Positions 43,601 to 55,500 of a stretch of 64,000 bases of DNA are shown piece after piece (position 1 is the first letter of the stretch; each line of letters starts with the position of its first letter). The position numbers and the translations under genes are program-made. Where the stretch lies: positions 19,230,500 through 19,294,499 of the forward strand of contig NC_046646.1 in assembly GCF_900324485.2 (NCBI RefSeq). Reading direction: 5' to 3'. Origin of the DNA: Mastacembelus armatus. Its lineage: Eukaryota; Chordata; Actinopteri; Synbranchiformes; Mastacembelidae. Under the pieces are notes generated by a model, which saw nothing but the letters and a program-made list of their open reading frames with translations, had not been told where the DNA came from and searched no databases.

Positions 43601-46600
43601 TCATAAGTCAAAAGTCTTAAGTGCAGTGACTTTAAATGTAAATTAATGCTCCTTTTAGTCTTTTGTGTTTGCTTTCAAAGTTCTTTCTGTTGTTTTTTTC
43701 CTTGTTCGTTGTCCTTTATTTTGACACAGTTTTAATGGAAGAACTTATGAGTAATTTATTGTATGTATAAAGTGTCCACCGATTATAATCGGGTGGGGCT
43801 AGGTTTAGATTCAGCTGACAAATCCGAATGAGTGCCTCTTGATTGATGTTTTGAGGTCTGTGGTGTTCCAGCATTATGCATTCACTCTTTACCTTTTTTT
43901 TTTTTTACATTTTGTTTTCTTTTCCTTTTTTGTTGTTAATGTCAATATAATATCTTCTAAAATAATTATAGTTTTAGATTGTAAACCCAAAGTACACATC
44001 TGGTGTCTAAATACGTTTCAACCACCAAAATGTCAACAAATCCTGAGTAACTTGCCGTGTTTATCTGAGCAGGGCCACCCACACAAACTCTTACACACCA
44101 TGTTAGCTGATGTCTAGTTTGTTGCTTTGTTCAACCAGATGCTTGCTTGTCCGTTGTTCTTGCAGGTGTAGCAATGATGCAGATAGTAGGTGCTCCCTGT
44201 GTAAAGGCAGGCCCCAGCGCCAACGGTAAACACCCAGCCGCTCGCCTCTCAGATCTACAGTAGATGGCATGGTAGTGAATGTGTTTACATGAGTCATACG
44301 GTATACAGTGGCTTTAGAAAGTATTCAGACCTCCACTTTTGGCACGCTTTGTGTTCTAGATATAGTTTTAAGATAATGAAATATCCATTTTTACCCATGG
44401 ATCTCCACTCAGTAACCTGTAACTACAAAGTTAGATTTTTTTTTTCAAATTATCACAAACTAAAATATTTCATAAATCTTTCATCTACAAAAGCATTCAG
44501 AGCATTTTTTGTGGCACTGTAACTTGTGGTCAGGTGTCTTTACCTTGACTAACAATAGAAAATTGTCTTGAGCTTAAGTCACAATCAACATAAATTCTAG
44601 TCACCTAAAAATAGCATTAAAACACAAACAATTGCTAAATAAATAAAGTTACATGGAATATTGTATTAAGAGGTACTGACATTCTATTTAACATTGGTTA
44701 AACAGGATCCTACAGTGGGTATGCAAGAGCTGTTTTAATTTCTCTTTTTACCCAGTGGTGTTTTGAAGCGACTGCTTGATGGAAGCAGCTGGAAAAAATG
44801 ATGAATAGAATGTGAAGGATCCTTGACAATGATACTAGCCTTTCCTTTTCACTGCACAGCTATAATGGTCTGTGAGTTGAGTTTGAATAGTGTCAGTGAT
44901 TTTGGTTGCAGACTTGATGATTCATGTGAGTTTTTTTGCTCTTGTCTGTGAGGAAACTGTTACAATACACACAATGTATACAGTGTTGAAGGTGAGAACA
45001 CATTCAATTGGAGACCAATATACCACTTTAAAATGCTATACTTAATATTAAAAATTTTCAGCCCGCTCAAGAGAAACAAGCGCTGTTGGGCCTTTTCATA
45101 GACAGGTTCCACGTTTTGTGAAGTAGTCAGTGCCTAGATTTTTAATTGTTCCAACCTGTTCCACTACCTGCCCAGCTTAAGTGGTCCAAGGAGAGGGAGT
45201 GAGGTTTCAAACCCTGCAGCACAGATCCTTGGTCTTACTGATATTCAATATGAGGGAACTCTCTTGGAAACAAAGGACCATAGTGTATGTATTCGCCCTT
45301 AATATGGACTGGGAATGTTCGTCTGTCAGACGGTCCACCAAAGCCATATCATCACAATTTTTTAAAAGTGAGAATCCATTACTGTTACAGGTAATTTCAT
45401 TAGTGTATATAGAGAAGAGGATAGGGGGCAAGACCCTGTGTGCTTAAAGTGAATAAATGGAGTAATTTCTGAAGCGACTGTATCTGAAAACCTTGTAATA
45501 GTGTTGTGTTGGTGAATGCTGTGAGCGTGATCCTTTTGGTACAGTGATGAAATTTCTTTCACTGAAGCAGCATATGTAGTTTGATTATGATTATACTTAC
45601 ATATAACACATGCTCAGTTTATTGTATTGGATTAGATAATTAGATTAAATAATGTTGCATTGGACAATATACTAAAGTCTACTTTCTGAGCAGTCCCTTG
45701 TTTAAAATAAACAATCAAATTATTTCTTAGTGCAGACATTGGAGTATTCTACATACACTAACTGATGGATTTCCTTTGAGAGTTGTCCTCAGAAACTGGT
45801 AGGTATAGTGTAACACACTGCTTTGACTGTTTATGGTGACTGGGAAACAAGAGGACACTTGGAAATCAGTGTCTAAATCATGAGATTGGCTAAGCTGTTG
45901 ACTGTTGGGTGTGGGGTTGGTGACTGTAAAGGTGAGACAGAGATCGTATTTGTTAGAACTGTTGTGTCGTAGTTCTTCGGTAGAGCAGCTGTTAGGGCTA
46001 CATGTTGTCCTGTAGTTGTCTTCTTTTGTGGCATGGTTGTGTGTGGTCACTGCTTTGTTTGTTTGTGTATGTGGCCTGTATTCATTGTGAATCAGTTATG
46101 TTTAGACTTGAGCAGTTTCTTCCACAAAATGATACAATTATTTTATTTATTCTCCCACTCAAATAATCTCCTTCTTTTCATGACCAAATAGATACTTAAA
46201 GGAATAGCCCCTTTTAAAGTTGCAGTGAATCAATGCTGCCTCCCTGTTTTACCCCTGGTTTTCCTAATACATGTTGTGATTACAGAAGGGTAACCTGAGA
46301 TATACTATTTCAAAAACTGATGTATAAATAAGTGCCTTTTCTAGAGTATAGTCTACTGCAATTATTGTTAGTGGCTCAGGCAGAAAGATGATTGCAGCCA
46401 ATCATGATCTCTCTCTCTCTCCTCTCTGACAGGCATGCTTCCTGGTATGGGCCCGCCTTTAGTTTCCATGATGCACCCCCAGCTGACTCTGTCAGCTGCT
46501 CCTACCTCCATGGCTGGATCATTGCAGCTCCCTGAGTGGTCAGAGTACAAAACAGCTGATGGGAAAATGTACTACTACAACAACCGAACATTGGAGTCCA

Positions 46601-49600
46601 CCTGGGAGAAACCACAGGCCCTGCTGGAGAAAGGTCTGTACTGCTGAGTAGTGCACACTGACTCACCACACTGGCCAATTGATCCACTGTGCTTTGTAGT
46701 CCTTTTAAGTAAAACTGTTGTACCTGTCATATTACGACAGAGATGACTGTTAGTCTTTGGCTGGTTTCCAGTTATACCAAAACTTTTTTTTTTCTCTTCT
46801 TCTAATCAGCAACACTGTCATGTATTAGACAGGGCCACAATCGTCTTTAAAGTTCCTCAGTGGACTCAGTGGAGTGACTGATAATTAGCAGGTTCAGTAA
46901 TCTTACACAGTGGTTATATTTTTCTCCTCCCTGTCTTCAGAAAAAGAAGCAGAAAAGGCCAAAGAGCGTTTGGCCCAGGAGGAAGCTGAGGCAATGGAGA
47001 TGGAGGATGAGGAGAATAAAACAGAAAACACTAATAATGAGAAAGAGGTATGTGAAGAGTAGAAAGACTGGTTTAACATTAAGAAACAGATTGATGTGTT
47101 AAGTAAGTAAAGCAGTCAAATCTTTTAAAAAATCAGTGAATTCAGTAGTGAGATTTTTCTCTCTCTTGTTATCAAGGAAACTAAAGAAGAAGAGATGACA
47201 GAGGAGGAGAAAGCCGCTCAGAGAGCCAGGCCTATAGCCACCAACCCAATCCCTGGCACACCATGGTATGCATGCAGCAATATCAGTCCTTCACGTAATC
47301 GATTTCCCTTTTCTCTTCCAATCTCTGAGCTGCCCATTGATGACAACCGATTTCATCTATTTTGTATCAGGTGTGTGGTGTGGACAGGGGACGATCGCGT
47401 GTTTTTCTACAACCCAACAACACGGCTGTCCATGTGGGACCGACCTGAAGAGCTGGTTGGTCGAGCTGATGTTGACAAGCACATTCAGGAGCCGCCGCAC
47501 AAGAGAAGTCTGGAGGATGGCAAGAAGACAGGTGTGGACAAACACACATTAACATACTGTCAGTGACAGCACATTACTTTAGATTTTTGTCTTATTGTTA
47601 TTTTAGTATTAATAATTTGAATAAATTGCCTGCTTGTCGGCACACATCCAGGTCATTCATGGTTTTTATACTGAGAAAGGTGTTTTTACTTTTGTGTAGT
47701 CAAATGCACAGTGTGTGATATGGATGTAAATAATATTATTATAGCCCTGCTGTCATTTCGGGGTCTGTAGTATATATTTTATGTTTGTGTGTAGGTGTTA
47801 ATAAGGAGGAGCCAGAATTAGTTCTTGCTACTGAAGAAAATCAGGAAGAGGAGCCAACCAAAGCCAAAAAGAGGAAGTACGTATATATCTTACCTGTTAC
47901 TTAATACTGAGTTAGCTTTGTTCTGTCTTCCTTAACCCTTTTCTCATCCTTTTTTCCCCATTCTCTTTTATGATTCTCTTTTGCCGCCTCTCATGGCCTT
48001 TTGTGGCTCCCCCACACAGGAAGGAGGATGTGAAGGAGGCAGACTCGGAGAAAGAAGCAGCAATGGAGGCAGAGCTCAGAGCTGCCAGAGAACGAGCTAT
48101 AGTGCCACTGGAGGCCAGGATGACTCAGTTCAGAGAAATGCTGCTGGAGAGAGGGGTAACAGATGTATCAGTTACTAGATATTTAACAATGGGCTTTTTA
48201 GGTAATCAGGGAGACGGAATAAACGTATTCATTGATATTCAGTGAAGGTTCAATGACCTTTGTAGCTTTTTCTCTTAACACTTTATAAGTAGTTCTTACT
48301 CTTGTAGAATTAAACTATCATGGGGAAACTGAAATTTTACATAACACTGTTCAGAGTTTTTGGGGTTTTTTTTCTCTTCTGGCTATAGACAGTTTATAAG
48401 AGACTTCTGTGGCCCTTGGTTACAGCTTAGCTAATGCCTTTGTTGTCTCTTTCACATGTAGGTGTCTGCATTTTCCACTTGGGACAAGGAGCTTCATAAG
48501 ATTGTGTTCGACCCACGTTACCTTTTACTCAACCCAAAAGAGAGAAAACAGGTGCACTTTCTGTCTCTTTCACGTGTTAATCGTACTTCACTTTTTTTCC
48601 TACAGTATTGTGTGACATATTGGCCATCAAAAAAACCTTTAGTCACAGATTTGTGGTTATGTGCACTTCAGGTGTTTGATCAGTATGTGAAAACGCGAGC
48701 AGAGGAGGAGAGGAAGGAGAAGAAGAATAAGCTGATGCAGGCCAAAGACGAGTTCAGGAAGATGATGGAGGAAGCAAAGCTCACACCGAGGTAATGGGCC
48801 AATAATAATAATAATAATAATAATAATAGTATTATTTAGTAGCATATATTTCTGGTGTGGTGAAGAGATTATTTGCGATGTTTGTAATTGGTGATTGTGC
48901 CACTTATTCATATTTTTTTAATTTTACAGAACAACGTTTAGTGAATTTGCAGTGAAGCATGGCAGAGACCCACGATTTAAGACCATCGAGAAGATGAAGG
49001 ACAGGGAGGCAATCTTTATGGAATTCATCACTGCTATGAGGAAGCGAGAGAAAGAGGACTCCAAGTCCAGAGGAGAGAAGGTGTCACTTTCATCACTGTA
49101 TAGCATCTTTCTCTAAAACAAGACTGTGGTGGTTTTTAGGCTAAAAAGCTTGATTGGTTGTGAGTTAAGACTTCTGCCCTGCTAATGTTTCATTGATTAC
49201 TGTCATTTGTAGGTTCCTGCTTTGTTGCTGAAACATAATTTTTGGACAGGTATCTAATTAATCTTGATTTGTGTATGTGTGGTTCCAGGTGAAGCAGGAC
49301 TTTTTTGATCTCCTAAGTGAGCAGCACATAGAGGGAGGCCAGCGGTGGAGCAAAGTGAAAGAAAGGCTGGAGACTGACCCACGATACAAGTCTGTGGAAA
49401 GCTCTGCACTGAGAGAAGAGCTGTTTAAACAGTACATGGAAAAACAAGCCAAGGTAGGAGCAGCGTCGGACTGCTGAGCACTGCCTGCTGTTTCTTTTTT
49501 CTTGAGATTCAATAAAAATGTGGGCTACCTGTGGATGTAAACCTGGCTTCTGTTGAAATCCCACAATGAAGAAAACTTACACCAACCACGTGTCTCATCC

Positions 49601-51325
49601 TACACAGAGCGTGGACATCGAGAAAGAGAGAGAGCTGGAGCGGCAGGCTCGTATCGAGGCCAGCCTGAGAGAGAGGGAACGGGAGGTGCAGAAGGCTCGT
49701 TCAGAACAGACCAAAGAGATCGACCGGGAAAGGGAGCAGCACAAGAGGGAAGAGGCCATCCAGCATTTCAAAGCGCTCATGTCTGATATGGTAAGGTGCT
49801 CTGCAGCTTAAAACCTGCTGTAGGAATGTAAGAAACTTGAATTTACAGTAATTCTTAATCCATTAGTGGATTGTCATGGTTTACATTTCAAAATATTTTG
49901 GCAACATAATTGATTGTAGCCACTGAGACAAGATGTGGTTACATCCCCAGTCTCAGTCTCTGCAGAAACAAGTATGATGATGATAATGCATTATGTTTTT
50001 TCATTTGTTTAGTAAAACCTGAAGATTGGAAAAAAATATTATTGGGGCAAATTATATTTGCTTTCTTGCTGCTCAAAAGATGCCAACACTTTGCTTATAA
50101 GTGATCATTTACATTTCATCTGTATTTTAAATGTTTATTCATTCCTCAGGTACGTTCTTCGGATGCAACGTGGTCAGACACACGTCGGAACCTGCGAAAA
50201 GATCATCGCTGGGAGTCGGCGTCACTGCTGGAGAGAGAGGAGAAGGAGAAGCTATTTAATGAACATGTAGAAGCGCTGGCCAAGAAGAAGAAAGAACAGT
50301 TCAGGCAGCTGCTCGACGAGACCAGCATGGTGAGAAATAAAAACATTAAGCAAAAAGCGGCAAAAAGTGGTGATGGTGTCATCTGTAGTAGGTGGTTTAT
50401 CTTTGTGTTGTAGATCACTCTGACAACAACATGGAAGGAGGTGAAGAAGGTTATCAAGGAAGATCCTCGCTGTATTAAGTTCTCCTCCAGTGACAGAGTA
50501 AGACTTTTATGAGAACCCTGCCATTGATGGTGTTTTGGTTGTGTATTTCTAAATTGGATACGAAAGGATGTGGATGCTGTATCATTCTTTGACCAATATC
50601 ACTAAAAAGCCTAGGAATTTGCATTGTATATGGTCTTAAAAAGGTCTTCAATTTGGTGGACACCACAGTACATAGGACACTTTAACCAGTCTCATGTGAA
50701 ATGAACATCCAGTGTTGGTGTCTCATGTTTTCATCTGTCTTTGTAGAAAAGACAACGTGAGTTTGAAGACTACATCAAAGACAAATACATCACAGCCAAA
50801 GCTGACTTCAGAACCCTGTTAAAGGAGACAAAGTTCATCACATACAGGTCTGTACACTCACTGCAACATACTGGGCAGAGTCAAAAGGAGGATCAACAGT
50901 TAACAGCAGTTAACAATTTTATGTTTCATTGCATATATATTCAACATAAATAACCTGATGCAATTGCAGCCCCAAGATTCTGCCTTGTTGTATTACAAAC
51001 TGAACTTGTCATAGTTGATGATTTTCCCACTACTTGAGATGCACCTTTTCATTATTCATTGATTACCTATTACCTTCTCCTTCTGAGTACCTTCTGCTTG
51101 CCTTGCATAATCCTTTAACCCAGATCAAGAAAACTGATCCAGGAGTCAGAGCAGCATCTGAAGGATGTGGAGAAGATCCTTCAGAATGATAAGCGGTACC
51201 TTGTTCTGGAGTGTGTCCCAGAGGAGCGCAGGAAGCTCATCATGTTCTACATCGAAGACCTAGACCGCCGCGGCCCGCCACCTCCACCAACTGCCTCTGA
51301 GCCTACCCGGCGCTCTACCAAGTGA
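40664..51325 (+). CDS. tcerg1: Transcription elongation regulator 1 (CA150)
   Basis: Exons: 40664-40710, 41698-41929, 42074-42226, 42429-42717, 42810-43052, 44166-44225, 46433-46633, 46941-47047, 47177-47265, 47371-47531, 47795-47876, 48020-48155, 48462-48551, 48672-48790, 48930-49080, 49289-49453, 49608-49790, 50150-50329, 50414-50497, 50747-50847 and 51124-51325. All phases agree; 1024 residues (human 1098). This nuclear factor couples RNA polymerase II elongation with splicing. It has a Pro/Arg-rich N-terminus, WW1 (about 131-163), an Ala/Ser/Thr-rich region, WW2 (375-403), WW3 (474-502) and six FF domains from about 583 to the end. WW domains bind proline-rich splicing factors, and FF domains bind the phosphorylated polymerase tail. 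The Gln-Ala repeat of mammals and the segment LRHPTPTMLSIQKW are absent. It ends [16 protein letters not shown], as in human. Confidence 0.96.
44303..44525. mobile_element. Tc1/mariner-like remnant
   Basis: Starts TACAGTGGCTTTAGAAAGTA and reads on as attcagacctccacttttgg, the terminal phrase of many fish Tc1 elements. Only a short piece is left and no transposase is seen. It lies in tcerg1 intron 6. The right end is uncertain. Confidence 0.6.
45045..45450 (-). mobile_element. LINE reverse-transcriptase fragment
   Basis: The minus strand encodes, from 45431 to 45207, [12 protein letters not shown]...[17 protein letters not shown]...[16 protein letters not shown]. This is the YADD-box region of a fish LINE polymerase (Rex1/CR1-L2 type), with the usual YADD read as NCDD. 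The copy is short, inside tcerg1 intron 6, and cannot move. Confidence 0.8.
48801..48828 (+). repeat. (TAA)n microsatellite
   Basis: About nine TAA/ATA triplets lie in a tcerg1 intron, ten bases after the donor at 48791. Confidence 0.9.
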
Positions 51326-51873
51326 CCAATCACATCACTTTCTCAGCTGGTGTCCTACTCCTCCTTGCCCTCCCTTTGGCCACAGCATGACCTCCCCTCA
51401 AAAACCCCCTAAATCCCACCACCCTCCAGGCCCACGGCAGGCCTTGCAGTGTTATTGCTGGGGGTTATGTTGCTTAGAGATGTACCATAGAGATGAACAG
51501 TTAAGATCTCTGTGTTATGTCGCCTCCTAGCACTGAAATGGCCCTGCATTTAAGGCAACAGCAGGGAACAGAGGTTACCTCATTTTAAGGTGACCCTTCA
51601 CCCCTCATCTCTGACTGAACACATTAGAGGGAGAGGGGATAGTGATAAGGCTGCTGCACGAGCGGCCACAGAGGTGTAAGATAGCTGATGTAAATGAAAG
51701 TTGAGTGAGTGTGTGAGTGTGTGTTGTGTTGCGTGCGTGCGCGTGTATGTGTCTGAGGCATCCTTAAGCCTTACTGCTCCACTGTGCCAGTCATTGTCTC
51801 AGCGGCTCAGTGTGAATGTTAGTTTCTGTTCAGTGGTTTACTCCAATGTCACAGCAGTTTCTCTGTTGAATGA

Positions 51874-51879
51874 AATAAA
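51874..51879 (+). terminator. Poly(A) signal, tcerg1
   Basis: AATAAA about 550 bases after the tcerg1 stop, followed by a T-rich stretch (gtttttcaatatg). Confidence 0.75.
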
Positions 51880-51899
51880 GGCAAATTCCACTGTTTTTC

Positions 51900-52279
51900 A
51901 ATATGTTGTCCATATGTCCTATTTTTGTGTTCTTACATATATACTTTACACTTTTAATGAAAACATAAGTTCTGCACAATTTTTTTTTTCTACCTTACTG
52001 ACTTGCGGTATACATCATGGCAGATTTCCCCTGACAGAAATCAACTAGTACTCTAAGTGCTAAATTGATAGAAATTTAAGGGCAAAAAAATTTTAAATAA
52101 CGTATTATTTTTATGCAGATATATAAAAAGTCCACCAGTGGCAGCTTCTCAAATGCTGTTTGCAGGTTTTCTGTATTGCAGGGTAGTAAACAAAAAGTCT
52201 ATTGCTCAGAAATTAATTATAATTTGAGTTTAGTGAAACAATCCGGGTTGCAGCGGTACGTAAACGACGTAGAAGCAAA
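51900..52279. other. Short intergenic spacer tcerg1-pcyox1l
   Basis: About 380 AT-rich bases between the tcerg1 poly(A) signal and the pcyox1l promoter. Nothing is recognised, and the two genes are close head-to-tail neighbours. Confidence 0.5.
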
Positions 52280-52589
52280 TTGCTCTGATTGGTCGAAACA
52301 ACGAGGTTTCAGATCACGTGATACTGCAGGACGTGAAGTGAGCGGCCGTTCATCAGTGAAAAGATCTTAATCATCTTCTTCTTTCTTCTGTGGATCGTCC
52401 TAAACATTCACTATTTAAAACGCAAACTTATTCCTCTGCAGCGAAAGAGCACAGGTGAACAGCCTTGTTCGGAACACAGCGAAGAGACAGAGAGAAGCTA
52501 ATGCTAATGCTAACGCTAACCTAACGTGGTGGGTTAACGATCGCTGCACCTGCTCCTCTCCTCCCGGTCATCTCTGCTGTGTTGCCGCT
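52280..52589 (+). promoter_or_regulatory. pcyox1l promoter and leader with CLEAR-like site
   Basis: An inverted CCAAT box (GATTGG) at about 52287 is followed by the palindrome TCACGTGA at 52314-52321, the core bound by TFEB/USF-type factors. The leader contains a small GCTAAT/GCTAAC repeat at about 52497-52525. Roughly 270 bases separate the palindrome from the start codon. Confidence 0.5.
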
Positions 52590-55500
52590 ATGGGCGGCTC
52601 CCTTCTCCCGGTGTTCGCTGTCGTGCTGTCAGCCTGGTTGGTTGTCGGGGACCCGGAGGAAGCTGCTCATGTCGACGGAGCCCCGCCTTCTAAAATAGGC
52701 AAGGAAAGCTAATGTTAGCCCACAGATAAATCTACTGAAAGTTACTGAATCGTTGATTCTTTCTCTTTTTTTTTTTACCCCTGTCCATCTACAGTATTTA
52801 GGATCTGGGTATCTTGCTGAGCCAGCACAGTTGCTATTAAACCAACTCCTCTTGTTGAATAGGTCTGCGGTGATACATACACATTATAAACAATATCAAT
52901 TCTTATACTATGTCAGCAATACGATGTGAAACAAAGTCACCAATAACAACAATACATTACTGTTGTCAGCGATAACAGTTCAATACAAAATTATTAATAG
53001 TAATAACTATAGTGTAAATAATGAAATTTAAAGTGTCAACAACGATACACAGACAACTATTATAGAATATGTGAATGTGTGCATGAGTATAAGTGTGTGT
53101 GTGTGTGATCACTTAATTTTATTGGTTACCATATCATCTGTTACAGGACTCTTTCATCATGTCTCTGAAGGTAGATCTTTATGGGTCCTGCTGTATGTGT
53201 TTGTATGCGTCTTTCCAGCGGTGGTCGGGGCGGGGATAGGGGGCAGCGCCACAGCTCACTTCCTGCGGCAGCATTTTGGCCCCGAGGTACAAGTGGATGT
53301 GTTCGAAAAGGGAGAGGTTGGAGGCCGCCTTGCCACCGTAACTGTCAATCACAATGACTATGAGTCTGGAGGTGCCATCATTCACGCCCTCAACCTCCAC
53401 ATGCAGGAATTTGTCAAACAACTCGGTGGGTGTACGCACACACAAGCACACACACGACACACACATGACACACACAAGAGGACAATAAGTATCTATGTGA
53501 CTGTATAGGATACATTTAGTCATTGCCTGTCCTTTATGTAGTTATTTTCTGTGGAAATGATGTATGTTTGCATATTTGGTAGTGAAAAGGAAAGGCTTTC
53601 CAGCCACATTACAGGTGCAGAGAGAATCAATAAAATCCCCAATATTGAATTCCTACTTTTATCTATGGGGGGATTTGTCCTTTGTGTTTTCTCGTGTCCT
53701 TTCAAGGTTTGAAGTATCGTCGCAGCATGGCAGGAAAGATGGCAGTGTTTAACGGTGAGGAGGTGATTCTGGAGGAGACAGACTGGTACCTGCTAGACCT
53801 GTTCCGACTGTGGTGGCGCTACGGCATCAGCTTTATACGCCTGCAGATGTGGGTAGAGGAAATTATGGAGAAATTTATGAGGTAAGCCAGAAATATGAGC
53901 TGCTTAGTCTGCTCAGACTTCTTTTGTTAATATCCAACATGTCTCTGTAGGTGTGGGGGAGTCCAACTTTATTTGAAATATTGTTTATCTGTACCTTTTG
54001 AAAATGATGTGATTGGTCTGCCTGGTCATACTTTCTCCCTCCTTTTCTTGTCTCAGGTGTTATTACTTCAATTTTCAATGATGCCACACAAATTTGTATT
54101 TCTAATCTGATTTAAACCTTCTTGCCAACTGTTTTTACAAAGTGAATTATAGACTGGAAAAATACGTTTACCATGAATGCACAACACTGCCTTCTAGTGT
54201 TGAAGTCAATGAACAAAGCCTGTGCTGAGCTATTTATAATCTGCTGCACCTTAGGCACCTGCAGCCATAATCACCACAAACCTCGACCCAGTGTATGACT
54301 TTCAGAGCTTGAAGCTAGTATAAATACCAATAACCATTTGCTGAAATTTCAGAGTACTACTTTGATAAAAAACTGTGCTGTCTTTACAGCAAAATAACAG
54401 TATTTAAACAATGAAACTTATTTGTTGTGGTGCTCAGCCTTACACGTGATTCTCAGATATAAGACATCAAATTATTTGCTTTGTTTGTGCTACCTTGACT
54501 CACCAGGCCCTGATTTGTACTTTATCTGTTCATCATCACTAATCACTGGCGTCTTATTTCCTCCCTCAAGAAACAATTTATCTCTGATAAATTAGTAAGA
54601 GTGAAACTTTGTATTCCTGTCTTTCTTTCTTTTTATGCACGGGTGATTGCTGGGAAATTTGTGATAATTCATTCAGTTTTCAGATAGGAATGAGGAAAAA
54701 AGATTCAAGTAATATGTCTGCTGATTTTGTTAACCCTTTATTTGTGTGTGTTTACCTGCGTGATGAAGGATATACAAGTACCAGGCCCACGGCTATGCCT
54801 TCAGCTCAGTGGAGCAGCTGCTGGACTCTCTTGGAGGGAGTGGCTTTATCAACATGACTCAGAGGCCGCTCTCTGATTCGCTGCTGGAACTGGGGGTGTC
54901 GCAGCGCTTCATCGATGAGGTCATTGCACCCGTCATGAGGGTCAACTACGGGCAGAACGTCAGCATCCCTGCTTTCGTAGGTCAGATGAGTGAAGAAATG
55001 TGCAGTGGAGTGAGGATGTGATGAATAGGAAAGAGACAGAGAACACAGTGAAAGGGCAGCGCCTGCAATTCAGAAATCAGGACCAATTATGAGCTGACTA
55101 TCTACATTTGCACTGATGTAGGTCAGGAGGGAGGAAAGGATAAAGAAAAGTAATATAGGTGGGGAGGAGCGGGGTGTCAAGAATAGAAGAGAGGAAAGCA
55201 AGGTGAGAGGAGGGGGTGGCCTGTGGGAGCGAGAGAACAGGAAAGTGTGTGGGCAGCTTATAATTGGTGTATAGCACTTGGCACTGTCACTTGTGAGCGA
55301 GAGGGTGTGTGTGTGTGTGTGTTTCAGGCGCTGTGTCTTTAGCTGGTGCTCAGAACAACCTGTGGGCGGTGGAAGGAGGCAACAAGCTGGTGTGTTCAGG
55401 CCTGCTGAAGATGGCCAATGCTAACCTGCTGCAAGCACAAGTTAACAGCATCTCCTCTGTCCACTCAGGTACTTTGCTCTGATGATGATGATTGTGCTCT

